A DNA stretch of 64,000 bases from Nostocales cyanobacterium HT-58-2 (GTDB lineage Bacteria > Cyanobacteriota > Cyanobacteriia > Cyanobacteriales > Nostocaceae): assembly GCA_002163975.1 (NCBI GenBank), contig CP019636.1, forward strand, positions 1,179,001 through 1,243,000, given 5' to 3'. This document shows, piece by piece, positions 8,032 through 17,427 of the stretch. Both the position numbers and the translations under genes were made by a program. A model generated the notes under the pieces. The model saw only the letters and a program-made list of their open reading frames with translations, was not told the DNA's origin and searched no databases. Every line of letters starts with the position of its first letter. Positions within the stretch are counted from its first letter, which is position 1.

Positions 8032-8956
8032 AATAGGCAAAAATACTAAAAAATTAAAGAATTTAGCATTCACTTATGATTCTTCCACTGCAAAGTCGAG
8101 GTGACTTGACCCAGCGACAATGGAAGCGCCTGATACCACTGCTTGGAGCTCAAAAACCAAAAACAGGCCGTCCAAGCAAAGATCACCGCACAATGATCAA
8201 TGGTATGTTGTGGATTTTACGAACCGGAGCGCCGTGGCGCGACTTACCAGAACGTTATGGAGAGTGGGAGACAGTAGCAGGTCGATTTTACCGTTGGCGT
8301 AGAAGTGGAATCTGGCAAAAGATTTTGCAATCTTTGCAGCCAACTTGCTGATGCTTCGGGGCAGATGGATTGGGAAGTACATTATGTAGATGGCAGTGTT
8401 ATCCGTGCCCACCAAGATGCAGCTGGCGCAAAAAGGGGGAGCTAAACTCCGAAAGTGAGTTGTCTGAAATTGAGCAGGTGCAGCAACGAGAGGCTTTAGG
8501 ACGTTCCAAAGGGGGTTTTAGCAGTAAGATCCATCTGCGCTGTGATGGTAATGGCAAACCGATCACGTTTTTGCTCACTGTTGGTGAACGTCATGAAGCA
8601 GTGATGTTTGAGCAATTAATGTCACAAGGAGCGGTAAAACGCCCAAGATTCGGTCGCCCACGCATTCGTCCCGGACGAGTTGTTGGGGATAAGGGCTACA
8701 GTAGTATTAATATTCGCCGCTATTTGCAACGACGTGGCATTCGCTTAACAATTCCGCGTAGGTCGAATGAACGCAGACGCGGTAAGTTTGATCAATCGAT
8801 TTATCGTCAAAGAAATCGGGTTGAGCGATGTTTCAACCGTTTAAAGCAATTTCGTCGGATTGCTACACGCTATGAAAAGAAAGCTGATAACTATCTTGCA
8901 ATGTTGACGCTCGCTTCTATCATTCTTTGGCTATAGTGTTAGTTTTAAAACACACC
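8010..8956 (+). mobile_element. IS5-family insertion sequence, 947 bp
   Basis: Terminal inverted repeats GGCGTGTTTTAAAACT (8010-8025) and AGTTTTAAAACACACC (8941-8956) match at 15 of 16 positions. They are flanked by a 4-bp target duplicate CTAG at 8006-8009 and 8957-8960. Length, ends, target and the two-frame transposase fit the IS5 family. It interrupts a phage structural gene and marks the left border of the foreign segment that holds the protease/inhibitor cluster. Confidence 0.9.
8076..8936 (+). pseudogene. IS5-family DDE transposase, orfA/orfB with extra frameshift
   Basis: orfA (8076-8351) carries the N-terminal domain (LTQRQWKRLIPLLG, RTGAPWRDLPERYG). orfB (frame of 8370-8936) carries DKGY and the final RNRVERCFNRLKQ with the catalytic Glu. 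The first catalytic Asp (YVDGSVIRAHQDAAG) sits in a third frame, at 8341-8447. In this IS group orfA normally extends through that segment and orfB is reached by a -1 slip at the A5G5 tract (AAAAAGGGGG near 8429-8438). Here an extra C at about 8340 (CAGCCAACTT, expected CAGCAACTT) pushes orfA out of frame before that point, so the copy is probably inactive, unless it is a sequencing error. Confidence 0.8.
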
Positions 8957-9137
8957 CTAGACTAAAACCGACCTCAGCTTGTTAATCCCGTCTTACTTCA
9001 GGTGTACTTATTTTCATCCGTAGTGCTGAACGGAAAGTTCATGAACCACTAAACTCCAGTAATTAAAGGTATCTAAAATTTATAGCTTGAAACCCTTATG
9101 ATTATGTTGATTTTTTTCTACATAGATGAAAAAGAGT

Positions 9138-9704
9138 TCAATCTTTATTGCGTAACAACGGTTTAAAGTTTTTCTTAGCAAAGTAATAATATTGAATTGC
9201 AAAATATCCAAACGCAATAAATAGCGAGAGTAGTGACCAGAAACATGTTTGTTCAATTAAGTTAATAGAGAACGTCTGTGGTGAACACGGCAGTAGTATC
9301 AGAAACAAAGAGATAGCCATCACTACGGTAGCAACGATAGTGAGTCGGCTCCAATAAAAGATCATTTGTTTGCGAAGTTCCCAGATGTCTTCATCTGTGA
9401 GATAGGCTAAACGTGAGGCACAAGGGTTATAGTTTTTCTCGTCTTCTTTCCAAAAACGCTTTGGCATAGTCAGACCATCAAGTTGAATGACCGCCATAAT
9501 ATAAATGAATAACGATGCAACCATAAGTCCGATAGAGAGGAACAGTAGACCTGGAATGTGTTCAGAGTCCCACAATATTGAAACTTGAATTGACAGCACG
9601 GCAAAACCAAACCCAGCAAGAAAAGTAGATGTCGCAATTTTACTGCTAATCTTTGCACGAAGTTGCTTACCGATTTCTTCCATCCGTACTTGTTTCTCGT
9701 CCAT
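9138..9704 (-). CDS. Four-TM membrane protein, function unknown
   Basis: 188 residues with an N-terminal amphipathic helix (about 1-22), then four hydrophobic segments near residues 26-46, 52-75, 118-140 and 150-172, and a basic tail KKNFKPLLRNKD. The soluble loop at 78-112 is charged. I do not recognise the family; two paired TM hairpins and a cytosolic N-terminal helix resemble small effector-associated membrane proteins, but that is only a shape comparison. It lies in the segment between IS5-family remnants, downstream of and co-oriented with the protease/inhibitor cluster, separated by a 533-bp gap. Confidence 0.6.
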   Translation of the reverse strand: MDEKQVRMEEIGKQLRAKISSKIATSTFLAGFGFAVLSIQVSILWDSEHIPGLLFLSIGLMVASLFIYIMAVIQLDGLTMPKRFWKEDEKNYNPCASRLAYLTDEDIWELRKQMIFYWSRLTIVATVVMAISLFLILLPCSPQTFSINLIEQTCFWSLLSLFIAFGYFAIQYYYFAKKNFKPLLRNKD

Positions 9705-9775
9705 AATGAGTTTCTAAATTTACATATAAACTACATTTTTTATAAGCAAAATGCTTAAAAAATTGCCCCTCGCAG

Positions 9776-9811
9776 GTTGTTTTATCAAAACCGGAATTTT
9801 GATAAAACAAC
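9776..9811. terminator. Perfect 15-bp inverted repeat, probable bidirectional terminator
   Basis: GTTGTTTTATCAAAA (9776-9790) and its exact complement (9797-9811) flank a six-base loop. It sits in the 533-bp gap 9705-10237, which also holds nested inverted repeats: arms AGTGTCAA/TTGACACT at 9905-9931 and arms GGGGGTAAG/CTTACCCCC at 9856-9864 and 9930-9938. No convincing gene is seen in this gap. Confidence 0.45.
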
Positions 9812-10237
9812 TAAAACTCAGTGCTGACAATAAATTCACGCTTTTTATTATTTATGGGGGTAAGCAAAGTTTTTGGTCTCAAACAGGCTAATTTTATTGA
9901 GAATAGTGTCAATAAATTGAATTTTGACACTTACCCCCTTTGCGATCACAGAGTGCAAAATACAGATTCAATGCCTGAAACCCACGTCAGAGTTAGTTTA
10001 TAGAAAATACCAAGTTCAAACTAACCTGCAGAATGTGGGTTTTAGAAAAATTTTTCATTTTTTATAGTAAAAATGAGATTTTGATCAACTGGATACACTC
10101 TTTAAGCTGTACCGTTTAAACCTCACTGAATTTGACAGCCTGAACCCTCTTGGCTACGTTACTAAATGCTGTGCCAAATAGCTTAATACCAAAGAGGGAT
10201 AACGCTCAACTCCTACATCGCATCACTGTATCTGGCC

Positions 10238-11293
10238 CTAAACCGAAACGAGTACATAACCTGATCCGGTAGTAGCTTTCTGTACTCGTATTAAAATAGC
10301 AGTTTCTGATAATTCATATTTCTGTATGTATGGGGTCAACTCCAAGTTCTGATATCGCCCTACAATTCCGATGTCCAAATCATTAGCTCCAATAGGATCA
10401 GGTACAAAAACAATGGTATATTGAGTGACTGGTTGCTTCTGAAGTTCGTCGGCTGAGAGGTATTTTTGTCCTGACGCAACAACGGTTTCACCAGCAGTGT
10501 GCTTCCAGCGTACTAAGAAGTAGTCGGTGGCGACTGGCTTAAGTGGTAAGTCAAAAAAGAGACTTGTATTTTGAATAACTTGCTTCGGCTCAAAAAAGAA
10601 GTTTACACCAGTGTCGGTCACAGAGGGGGCAAAATTCTTTACCAAGCCCGTCAAATGTGTGTCGGGCACGAAGTCAATAGAGACCGTCACGGAAATCGTC
10701 GACGGGAACGCTCCTCCCTCGTCTGAAACCTGACCCTGAACTATTCCACCCTCCGAACCGAAGATACCTTGACCGCAGCTACGTATACCACTCGGCGTCA
10801 TTTGGCTACTTTCTATTGTGTATCGCGTTACGAGCCAAGTCGGTGTACTCCCTAGCGTGATCTTTACGTCCAAGTATTTGATTTCGCGCTCTGGGAACTG
10901 CCAACGAATCTGTAGATTGTAATCGTAGTGGAGTACTTGAACCTTAGCAAATCGACCCATTCGCGTACGGACAGCAAATACACTGTTGTCGACTAGCTGG
11001 TTGATCCCGTTCATGTTGCCCTGGATAGACGTGCTGCTGTAGGAGAGCTTTTCTAGATTGGACAAGGTCAGCGCGTCGTAGTTCACTAGCCCCAAGCTAC
11101 AGAGGGTCGCACCGCTAACTGGGACTAATTGCCGCTTGGTGTTAGTTAATTGCTCCCACCATACATCGGCCATCGAAAGCTGATTAACCTCGCTCCCGGA
11201 CTCGAAGTCAAATAGCCACGTGCCATGCAGCACACCTGACCCCGACGGTGAAGAGCCCAGAGGCACTCTCGTTTCAGAGAAGCCAGTACTCAT
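10238..11293 (-). CDS. Beta-rich protein sharing a module with the neighbouring papain-domain protein
   Basis: 351 residues from the ATG at 11293, chosen because TTGGAG lies about nine bases upstream; the in-frame TTG at 11308 is part of that site. No signal peptide or TM is visible. Residues about 200-300 contain DTGVNFFFEPKQVIQNT and an end segment VFVPDP. The 972-residue neighbour has the matching DTGAAFLFEPDLFVQRT and LIVPDP at residues about 470-560. The N-terminal half (LHGTWLFDFESG; RWQFPEREIKYLDVKI) is not recognised. It is the third gene of the protease / inhibitor / this-protein cluster and may be a binding partner or targeting subunit. Confidence 0.7.
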   Translation of the reverse strand: MSTGFSETRVPLGSSPSGSGVLHGTWLFDFESGSEVNQLSMADVWWEQLTNTKRQLVPVSGATLCSLGLVNYDALTLSNLEKLSYSSTSIQGNMNGINQLVDNSVFAVRTRMGRFAKVQVLHYDYNLQIRWQFPEREIKYLDVKITLGSTPTWLVTRYTIESSQMTPSGIRSCGQGIFGSEGGIVQGQVSDEGGAFPSTISVTVSIDFVPDTHLTGLVKNFAPSVTDTGVNFFFEPKQVIQNTSLFFDLPLKPVATDYFLVRWKHTAGETVVASGQKYLSADELQKQPVTQYTIVFVPDPIGANDLDIGIVGRYQNLELTPYIQKYELSETAILIRVQKATTGSGYVLVSV

Positions 11294-11396
11294 AGGTCTA
11301 AACTCCAAATCTTAAAAAACTCGAAATCCAGATAAAAATGTATGTGTTCATTAGATAACAAACCTCCTGTCTATATTTTTTAACTAAATTTCTTTA

Positions 11397-11720
11397 CTAA
11401 GAAACATTTAATGTCACGCTATATTTGAAAACAGATTCATCGCTCTCGTGACCCCGCCACAACTTAAGAAACACTTGGGACTGACCTGGAGCATCCGCTC
11501 TAAACCGGAAAATAGACTCACTTCCACCAGCACCGATATTACCAGGCGGGCTTTCTATATTGGTTTGATATTCGTAAGTGACGAGGTCTTGAGAGAAAGA
11601 CAAGACATCCCACTGGTATCCTGTACTAGCGTTCTCTGGGAGTTGTATGACAATGGTGTCTCCCACATTTGCCTGAACAGTCTGATGATTATCAACGTAA
11701 CTCAGGTGCAACTCTGCCAT
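11397..11720 (-). CDS. Chagasin-family inhibitor of papain-type cysteine proteases (I42)
   Basis: 107 residues from the ATG at 11720; AAAGGAGGG lies five bases upstream, so the longer frame starting at 11768 is not used. The three inhibitory loops of the chagasin family are visible: NASTGYQW (30-37, family NPTTGY), GAGG (63-66, family GxGG) and LWRG (87-90, family RPW-like). These loops wedge into the active site of C1 papain-like proteases. No signal peptide is seen, so the product should be cytoplasmic unless exported otherwise. The upstream gene encodes a papain-type protease, which makes this the obvious cognate inhibitor or immunity protein; that pairing is inference. Confidence 0.85.
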   Translation of the reverse strand: MAELHLSYVDNHQTVQANVGDTIVIQLPENASTGYQWDVLSFSQDLVTYEYQTNIESPPGNIGAGGSESIFRFRADAPGQSQVFLKLWRGHESDESVFKYSVTLNVS

Positions 11721-12024
11721 TGCTACCCTCCTTTCATCTAATCTTGAGGAAATCAAGCGAGCGGCCATTGGTTGAAAGGCGAAAGCAGCTCAGATTCCTA
11801 CAGAATGGCACTAAAATTTCAGCAAATCCATTATCTATAAAGCTTTTGGGTGCGGGGTGTAAGGTGGGGGGTGTAGTGAGTTAAAAATTTATTCATGTTA
11901 GCGCTTGTTTCTAGAAAGTCTTTATTTTTCCCTACACCCAATCCAAGCAAGGGTTCTACATTTTCTTAGTGCCATTCGATCCCTACCCTACGACGTTTTC
12001 CCAACCGAAATGTATACAGCCAGG
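11721..12024. other. Spacer between protease and inhibitor genes with distant inverted repeat
   Basis: A 304-bp non-coding gap. It holds a 12-bp inverted repeat GAATGGCACTAA (11803-11814) and its complement (11966-11977), separated by about 150 bp, and a run of G-rich GGGGTGTAAGG type sequence between. It could be a degenerate mobile element or an extended RNA fold that sets the level of inhibitor expression independently of the protease. No gene seen. Confidence 0.4.
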
Positions 12025-14943
12025 TCAGTTGATATCAACACCCCACATATAGGCATCGATACCCACTTCCCCATAACCAATTTTAAAGAATCCGGAAGCT
12101 CCCCAGTAAAGACCCCAGCTATTTTTACAAATCCAGCACTGCTCGTCATCAGAGTAACCGACGACGCAGACACAGTGTCCGCCAACTTCCTTAGGATTCC
12201 CACTCTTACGATAGATGCTACTAGGGTCATTGTTATCTCTGAAGTAATCAAGGAAATCCTGGTATAGGGTAAAGGCAGCAACTAAAGGGCCCTTACCACC
12301 AGAGATCCAGGACTTCATCTGGTCTGCGACGCTCAAGACCGTCCAGCCCAATATCTTAGTTACCCGCCCCGACCAATCCTGACAAACGTTGCACAACGGG
12401 GTTGAATCAAATGGTGTGTTCGGCGAAGAGTAAGGGAAACAGTCCTCATCAACTACGCCTGTCAACTGAAAGTCATCGAGTGCCCCGCCAGGCCACCAAC
12501 CACCGTTTATCTCAGGGGTTGGAGGATTACCAATGAAGTTACCGCAAGTGCGACCATGAGTACGTCCTAGACAGTAGAACAAATGTGCTTCAGAGAAATC
12601 AGGGTTTAAGTACGGGTCATTTCGTCTAACTTGGAGAGTTCCTTCTACGGTAGCACAGACTGCGAACGCTACACAGGATCCGCAGTGTTCTTGTTCCTTG
12701 ACAGAGGTGATAAAGTTTTGTGCATTGACATCTCGAAGATCATAGCTTGCTGGATAAGCTGGGGCTGCTAGAAATTTAGGAACTGTTAAGCTAGCTTGGG
12801 CGATAATTTCGCGCTCGAACAGGGACGGCTCGACTCCTTGCTGCGGAACGTAGCCAAGGGATCTTGAGCGATCAATCCCAACTGAGATGTTTCTAACGCT
12901 GCCGAACATTCCTCTCGCCCTCGACGCAGCACCGTTACCGGATTCACTTACCGACTTCGGTTCTATGTACTGACTGTATTGGGATATCAGCCGTTGGTGG
13001 TACGCCGGGTCGGGGATATCCGCTTTGGGCAGTAGGGCAGGGATTGAAAGAACCTTGCCAATTGAACTGATCCCACTCCAGTCAAAAGCAACTGATGTCT
13101 CTCCGAGACTGATAGTTCCCGAGCCCGTACGATTTTTCCATTCGCCAGTTAGCCCTTGAACTTTGTACTGAATCTTAGGGGTACTTTCGCCCCTCCAGTC
13201 GTATGGGTGATAGGGGAACTCGAGATCGTAGGTTGGAAGATTGTTTGGATCACCGTTAGGATCAGGAACGATCAAGAAGAAGCCAGACATCTTAGGTCGG
13301 GGAGTTCCACCAATCTGGGGCGGGTTCCATTCCCACTTAAAGAGGGCCTTAGAACTGAGATCGGTAGTTGTCGCAGCCATGATGAAGAAGAACCGAGTAC
13401 GTTGGACAAACAGATCGGGTTCAAACAAGAATGCTGCCCCGGTGTCGGATACGGGTTGGGTAACACGAAACTCGTAACCAGGTCCGAATGGCGCAACAAA
13501 GTTGACAATCAGATTAATCTGAGCTGAGCTCGGCTTTTGTGGCCAGGTGAACTGTATGATCCCATCCGTAAGCCCACCATTCTTACCATCAACGGCATTA
13601 CATTGCACATTCTGCGGGCCTGTAGTTGTTGTATAACTGGCAGACGGGACGACAATCTTGACCTTCTCGCTGCTGCCAATAGCCAGCTTAAAGGGTAATT
13701 TGATGTCGTCCTGCTCAATGACCAAATGTTTGGCTGGATCGAAGTGCCCGAGCGCCTGCTCAAAATTAAACGAAACCTGGTGAATACTCTCACTAATGCT
13801 TGAAAAGCTCAAGTGTTCATCAAACTGAGCAGTGTCAGACAACAACACACTCTTCATTGCTACTGAAACGCCACCAAAGAACCCCCCGGGAGACGGAGCT
13901 TCCACTGGCTTTGGATCAGGCTGCATCCACTGACCAACCTCCATCTTGACGAACATATCAAACACTGCGTCAAGCAGTTTCTGCTGATCAACTCCCGATG
14001 GAGGTGTCCCTACGATGCTCACGTCCAGCGCCTGCATTGATCGCAGGTCGGCGCGGACGGACTGATAGTCGAACGACCCGTTGACTAGCCCAAAGTAACT
14101 GGCCCGTGCCTTAGCATTTACTGAGAAGTAGTCGTAGGTTCTCTTTTTGAAGCCGTGAGCTTGAACATCACACTGCGGAATTAAATATTGATACTTGAAG
14201 GTGAATAAGATGGCCACCTGCGGTGGGAAGGGGATGGGGGATGCTCCCAGCATACTAGCGAAATGATCAGCTCCATCAGGGGTCAACTCAATGGCGAACC
14301 CAATTGACGAGGAGGCTCCCACATCAATGTTCTTTAGGGGTTGACCAGGGCGGGCATACATGTCAAGTCCAGAGATGTCCATCTTCCCTGGGGACAGCCG
14401 CAACGGTTGAAAGTTGAAGGTTTCTCCAACTGGTTGAAGATTATAGAGCGTCTTTATCAAATGAGTCCACTTTTTCCGCTCGTCGTTGCTGGGCAATTCA
14501 ACGACCAGCTCGACCATGAAGCTGAGTATCCCACCCACTGTCGTCTTCGAACCATCAGGGTTGTTTCTAACCTTCTTGGTGATTGTAAAAGCAGGTTCGC
14601 CGTTAGAGTTCTTGGCAATCCGACCCCAACGCGGAGCGTAAAACCATGTATTTGGGTTATAACCCTTGAAAAGGACAAATGGCATTTGCGAGTCAACAGC
14701 TATTGCTACTGTCCCATCGACCAAGTTGAAGTTTGGCAGCGATGCAGATGTCAAGTCTAGCAAATAGGAGGGGTCAAATGGATCCGCAATCATGGCTGGA
14801 AGCCGCTCTACCTCGTCGGACGGGATCATCTTAGGCTTCGCCCTTGGATACGTGGGCGTGACGAAGGCAGTTCGTCCATAGGTGTAATCGAGAGGAAGCC
14901 CGGGCTGGTTTACAATCGGCTTTGGATAAGAGTGATTGTTCAT
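12025..14943 (-). CDS. Large protein with C-terminal papain-like (C1A) cysteine protease domain
   Basis: 972 residues. The last 243 form a C1A peptidase: start YPASYDLRDVNAQNFITSVK, oxyanion Gln751 in EQEHCGSC, catalytic Cys757 (CGSCVAF, Val where most have Trp), His923 in GGHCVCVVGY and Asn941 in CKNSWG, so all active-site residues are present. The 730 residues before it are beta-rich with no family I recognise; residues about 470-560 share a DTG-x-x-F-[FL]-FEP module with the 351-residue neighbour. No N-terminal signal peptide. There is no short protease propeptide; the N-terminal part may act as delivery or binding region. A chagasin-type inhibitor gene follows. The locus looks visibly richer in G+C than flanking phage genes, suggesting recent arrival. 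Confidence 0.85.
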   Translation of the reverse strand: MNNHSYPKPIVNQPGLPLDYTYGRTAFVTPTYPRAKPKMIPSDEVERLPAMIADPFDPSYLLDLTSASLPNFNLVDGTVAIAVDSQMPFVLFKGYNPNTWFYAPRWGRIAKNSNGEPAFTITKKVRNNPDGSKTTVGGILSFMVELVVELPSNDERKKWTHLIKTLYNLQPVGETFNFQPLRLSPGKMDISGLDMYARPGQPLKNIDVGASSSIGFAIELTPDGADHFASMLGASPIPFPPQVAILFTFKYQYLIPQCDVQAHGFKKRTYDYFSVNAKARASYFGLVNGSFDYQSVRADLRSMQALDVSIVGTPPSGVDQQKLLDAVFDMFVKMEVGQWMQPDPKPVEAPSPGGFFGGVSVAMKSVLLSDTAQFDEHLSFSSISESIHQVSFNFEQALGHFDPAKHLVIEQDDIKLPFKLAIGSSEKVKIVVPSASYTTTTGPQNVQCNAVDGKNGGLTDGIIQFTWPQKPSSAQINLIVNFVAPFGPGYEFRVTQPVSDTGAAFLFEPDLFVQRTRFFFIMAATTTDLSSKALFKWEWNPPQIGGTPRPKMSGFFLIVPDPNGDPNNLPTYDLEFPYHPYDWRGESTPKIQYKVQGLTGEWKNRTGSGTISLGETSVAFDWSGISSIGKVLSIPALLPKADIPDPAYHQRLISQYSQYIEPKSVSESGNGAASRARGMFGSVRNISVGIDRSRSLGYVPQQGVEPSLFEREIIAQASLTVPKFLAAPAYPASYDLRDVNAQNFITSVKEQEHCGSCVAFAVCATVEGTLQVRRNDPYLNPDFSEAHLFYCLGRTHGRTCGNFIGNPPTPEINGGWWPGGALDDFQLTGVVDEDCFPYSSPNTPFDSTPLCNVCQDWSGRVTKILGWTVLSVADQMKSWISGGKGPLVAAFTLYQDFLDYFRDNNDPSSIYRKSGNPKEVGGHCVCVVGYSDDEQCWICKNSWGLYWGASGFFKIGYGEVGIDAYMWGVDIN

Positions 14944-16064
14944 GGGTATTTACTTCAGTGAACTTAAAAAATCAGTTAATTTAATTCTCTTTTGCCAGAG
15001 TAGGATAACCCAATCGCTGAAGACCTTTCTTTTAGCTCCTTAATTTCCGTTTTTGAACTAGAAAATTTAGTTTCTGTCAGAAAATAAATCCTCAAAGCTG
15101 CATTAATTCAAAGTTTCAAAATTCTGCTTCAATTATTGTTTTCTGAAAGTAACAAGACAGAGTTAATAATCAAGCAGATATTTGGCAAAAGCAGTAAGTC
15201 CTAAAAAATTCTTTAAGGTTTCCTGCATAAGTTACGATTCACTTTTTAGCCAATTTATCGGTAAAACACAGCAATTCCTTTACGTCTTGAAATCTTTGAA
15301 AACAAAATCTAATAACGGTTTCAAGACATCTTTTTTTTGAAAATTTTACGTATCTGATATCGTTAGCGAATTTACTGAAGTGGCAACTTTTGTTGGTGGG
15401 TTTTCACGACAGTACAAAGATTTCCGGCATTTAGAAATCTTCTGCCGAGGGGATTCGTATCTCGACGAAATATCGAAGTACAATGATTCTCAAAGTAAAT
15501 AAATATTGTAGAGTACGCTTTACTTATTTACTAACTTCAACAGAAATGATACTAAATGAATCAAAATTTTGCATAACAAAACAAAGCTTTCATAACTTTC
15601 CCTCCTTTAAATTTGCCTACTACTGGCCTTTTCAGGGGATATCTTTACGAGATAGAATATGCTCGATCTAGTATTGAAACAACGCCAAATCTGAAAACTC
15701 TTGACTTGATTTTCTGACGTTTCAACGTCTAGCTTCAGTATTGCCTTCAGACTAAAACATTCCCAAAAAGAACTATTTACCGCCTATAACCCCTTTTTAG
15801 AGAAATTCCAGGCAATTGGCTGTTAAAGTATATTCTAATATCTTTTCTCAATTTTCTCAAACAAATTCTTGCCTGAATTGATAAAGGTCATGAAACTCTT
15901 CTTCTTATTGAAAAGCGCCTGTTTAAGCTTATCCTAAATAATGTTTGGATATACATATCATTATGTTCAAATCTAAGACTGAATCCTCTAACTAAAGTTA
16001 GAGAAAACTAAGCCAAAAGTATAATGATATGCTTGTCGTGCCTGAAAAATAAAAAAATAGTAGT
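14944..16064. other. AT-rich gap of 1.1 kb without convincing genes
   Basis: The stretch is AT-rich with many stops on both strands. One 62-codon frame at 15483-15671 has no family resemblance or clear binding site. A short perfect hairpin CTCTAACT-AA-AGTTAGAG lies near 15990. I see nothing else that can be supported. It probably includes the promoter of the large protease gene near its right-hand start and decayed insertion sequence material towards 16064. Confidence 0.5.
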
Positions 16065-16182
16065 CTAAGTTACAAGGTTATTAAGTGAAGCGGTGACAAA
16101 AAAGCGATAAAGCTTTCGGAGATTAAATCCACAGCCAGCTAAAAAAGAATTGATGCGGTCGCCAACTTGACCTTGCACACCT
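16065..16182 (-). pseudogene. C-terminal remnant of an IS5-family transposase
   Basis: On the minus strand the last 38 codons read GVQGQVGDRINSFLAGCGFN then LRKLYRFF, ending at 16065. This matches the conserved tail of many IS5-family transposases (K-G-x-x-G-D-x-x-N-x-x-L-x-x-x-G-x-N-x-R-K-L-L). The frame upstream of about 16182 is the antisense of a phage gene, so only the transposase tail remains. It forms the right border of the foreign 8-16 kb segment. Confidence 0.65.
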
Positions 16183-16542
16183 TTTGGTCTTACAGATACT
16201 GCTCTTGTAGTAGCTTTAGCAGAACCACCTATAAAAACAGCACCTATTGCTTTGATAGCAGCAGGAGATAACGCAATTATCGCTCCTAGCAGTACGACAA
16301 AATTCCTTACAGGCTTACATTTTACTTGCGCGTCTTCGGTTGGTATTACTCTCAAGTCTGGAACAACAGGAGGAGGTTCACTCACTAACATGAGTGGGGT
16401 CATGAGGCTTACTGATAAATCTATTGATTATGGAAAACCTATTCGCTTAGCGTCAGGAAGTGGTTTTTATATTACTTTAGATGCTGCGGTAAGTGTGCAG
16501 GGTTATGCTACTTTTTGGAGATTTAATTATGCCTTATATTAA
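16171..16542 (+). pseudogene. 3' fragment of a phage virion surface protein
   Basis: The frame is open from 16171, and its first residues CTPFGLTDTALVVALAEPP are inside a typical phage structural protein, with no true start codon; the TTG at 16252 is not a convincing start. The C-terminus (DNAIIAPSSTTKFLTGLHF, then SGFYITLDAAVSVQGYATFW) is the usual closing beta domain of virion proteins in cyanobacterial prophages. The 5' portion has been replaced by the transposase remnant at 16065-16182. It may be the missing tail of the gene cut at 8031 or of a separate gene; I cannot tell which. Confidence 0.65.
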
Positions 16543-17368
16543 AAATTCTCCCCGACCTGGTAGATTAGGAAGATTTAATCTTGCAAGAGTATTTGGTAAT
16601 TTATTGCTTGATTTGTTTCCTGGCGCAAGTTTTACTTTCTCTTTGCGTAAGCTAAAGACAGACTACGCAGGTGCTGCGGCTAGAATAAGAAGATCATCTG
16701 GTAACAGTGAACAGAATATTGGATTCGACAGCAGTGGAAACTTTGATATAACAGCATTAACTACCTTTCTAAATGGTAGCGATGGATTTCTTGTAACTAA
16801 ATTTGATAATACTGCATCCAATAATAGTACTCAAACAACATTGGGTATGCAGCCAAAAATAGCAACTTCTGGTATTATTGAACAATGGAATAATAGGGCA
16901 ACAATTAGATTTGATGGTGTCGATGATTGGTTGTCGCACCCAAATCTTTCTATTAATGGATTCAGCCTATTTGCAGTTTTATTTATTACTTCTAGTTTGC
17001 CAAATGCCTATAAAGGAGTGTTTTCTTCAAACACCACTTACAACACTAGTGGAATGACGCTTTTAGTTAACTTAGAACAAAATCAAAAATGGGGAACTTA
17101 TGGAGGTACGGCAATAAATTATATAGATAATAATAGACCTAAAAATACAACATTACAGGTAAACATTTCTTACTTATTAGAGATGCATTGTAATAGTGAT
17201 AATAGCAATGGGAAATTTTATTTAAACAATGTTATTGATGGGAATTTCCTTACTTCTTATGGACAAACAACTGCTCATATAGGAGGACTTAACAATTCTC
17301 AAAAGTCAGCGATGCAACTAAGTGAAATTATATTTTATCCTTTTAATAATGAAGCAAACAGACAATAA
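16529..17368 (+). CDS. Tail/fibre protein with LamG or arabinofuranosidase-like lectin domain
   Basis: 279 residues from the ATG at 16529, with GGAG nine bases upstream and a 14-nt overlap with the preceding reading frame. The pattern FSLRKLKTDYAGAAARIRRS, then QNIGFDSSGNFD, and RFDGVDDWL near residue 130 is the one seen in phage proteins annotated as concanavalin/LamG-like or arabinofuranosidase-B-like lectin folds. The remaining half is a beta-sandwich. Such proteins sit on tail tips and bind host surface glycans. AT-rich codon use matches neighbouring tail genes. Confidence 0.7.
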   Translation: MPYIKNSPRPGRLGRFNLARVFGNLLLDLFPGASFTFSLRKLKTDYAGAAARIRRSSGNSEQNIGFDSSGNFDITALTTFLNGSDGFLVTKFDNTASNNSTQTTLGMQPKIATSGIIEQWNNRATIRFDGVDDWLSHPNLSINGFSLFAVLFITSSLPNAYKGVFSSNTTYNTSGMTLLVNLEQNQKWGTYGGTAINYIDNNRPKNTTLQVNISYLLEMHCNSDNSNGKFYLNNVIDGNFLTSYGQTTAHIGGLNNSQKSAMQLSEIIFYPFNNEANRQ

Positions 17369-17427
17369 ATTGCACTCAATATAATGAACTATGATAAAAT
17401 TTAAAATGATTATTGTATTTACTAAAT

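Noticed and set aside
15483..15671. 62-codon frame in the AT-rich gap
   Set aside because: Expected by chance in AT-rich DNA, no supportive features.
16183..16403. Minus-strand frame of 112 codons at 16065-16403
   Set aside because: Only the last part (to about 16182) is a transposase remnant; the rest is the antisense of a phage structural protein fragment with good beta-domain patterns on the plus strand.
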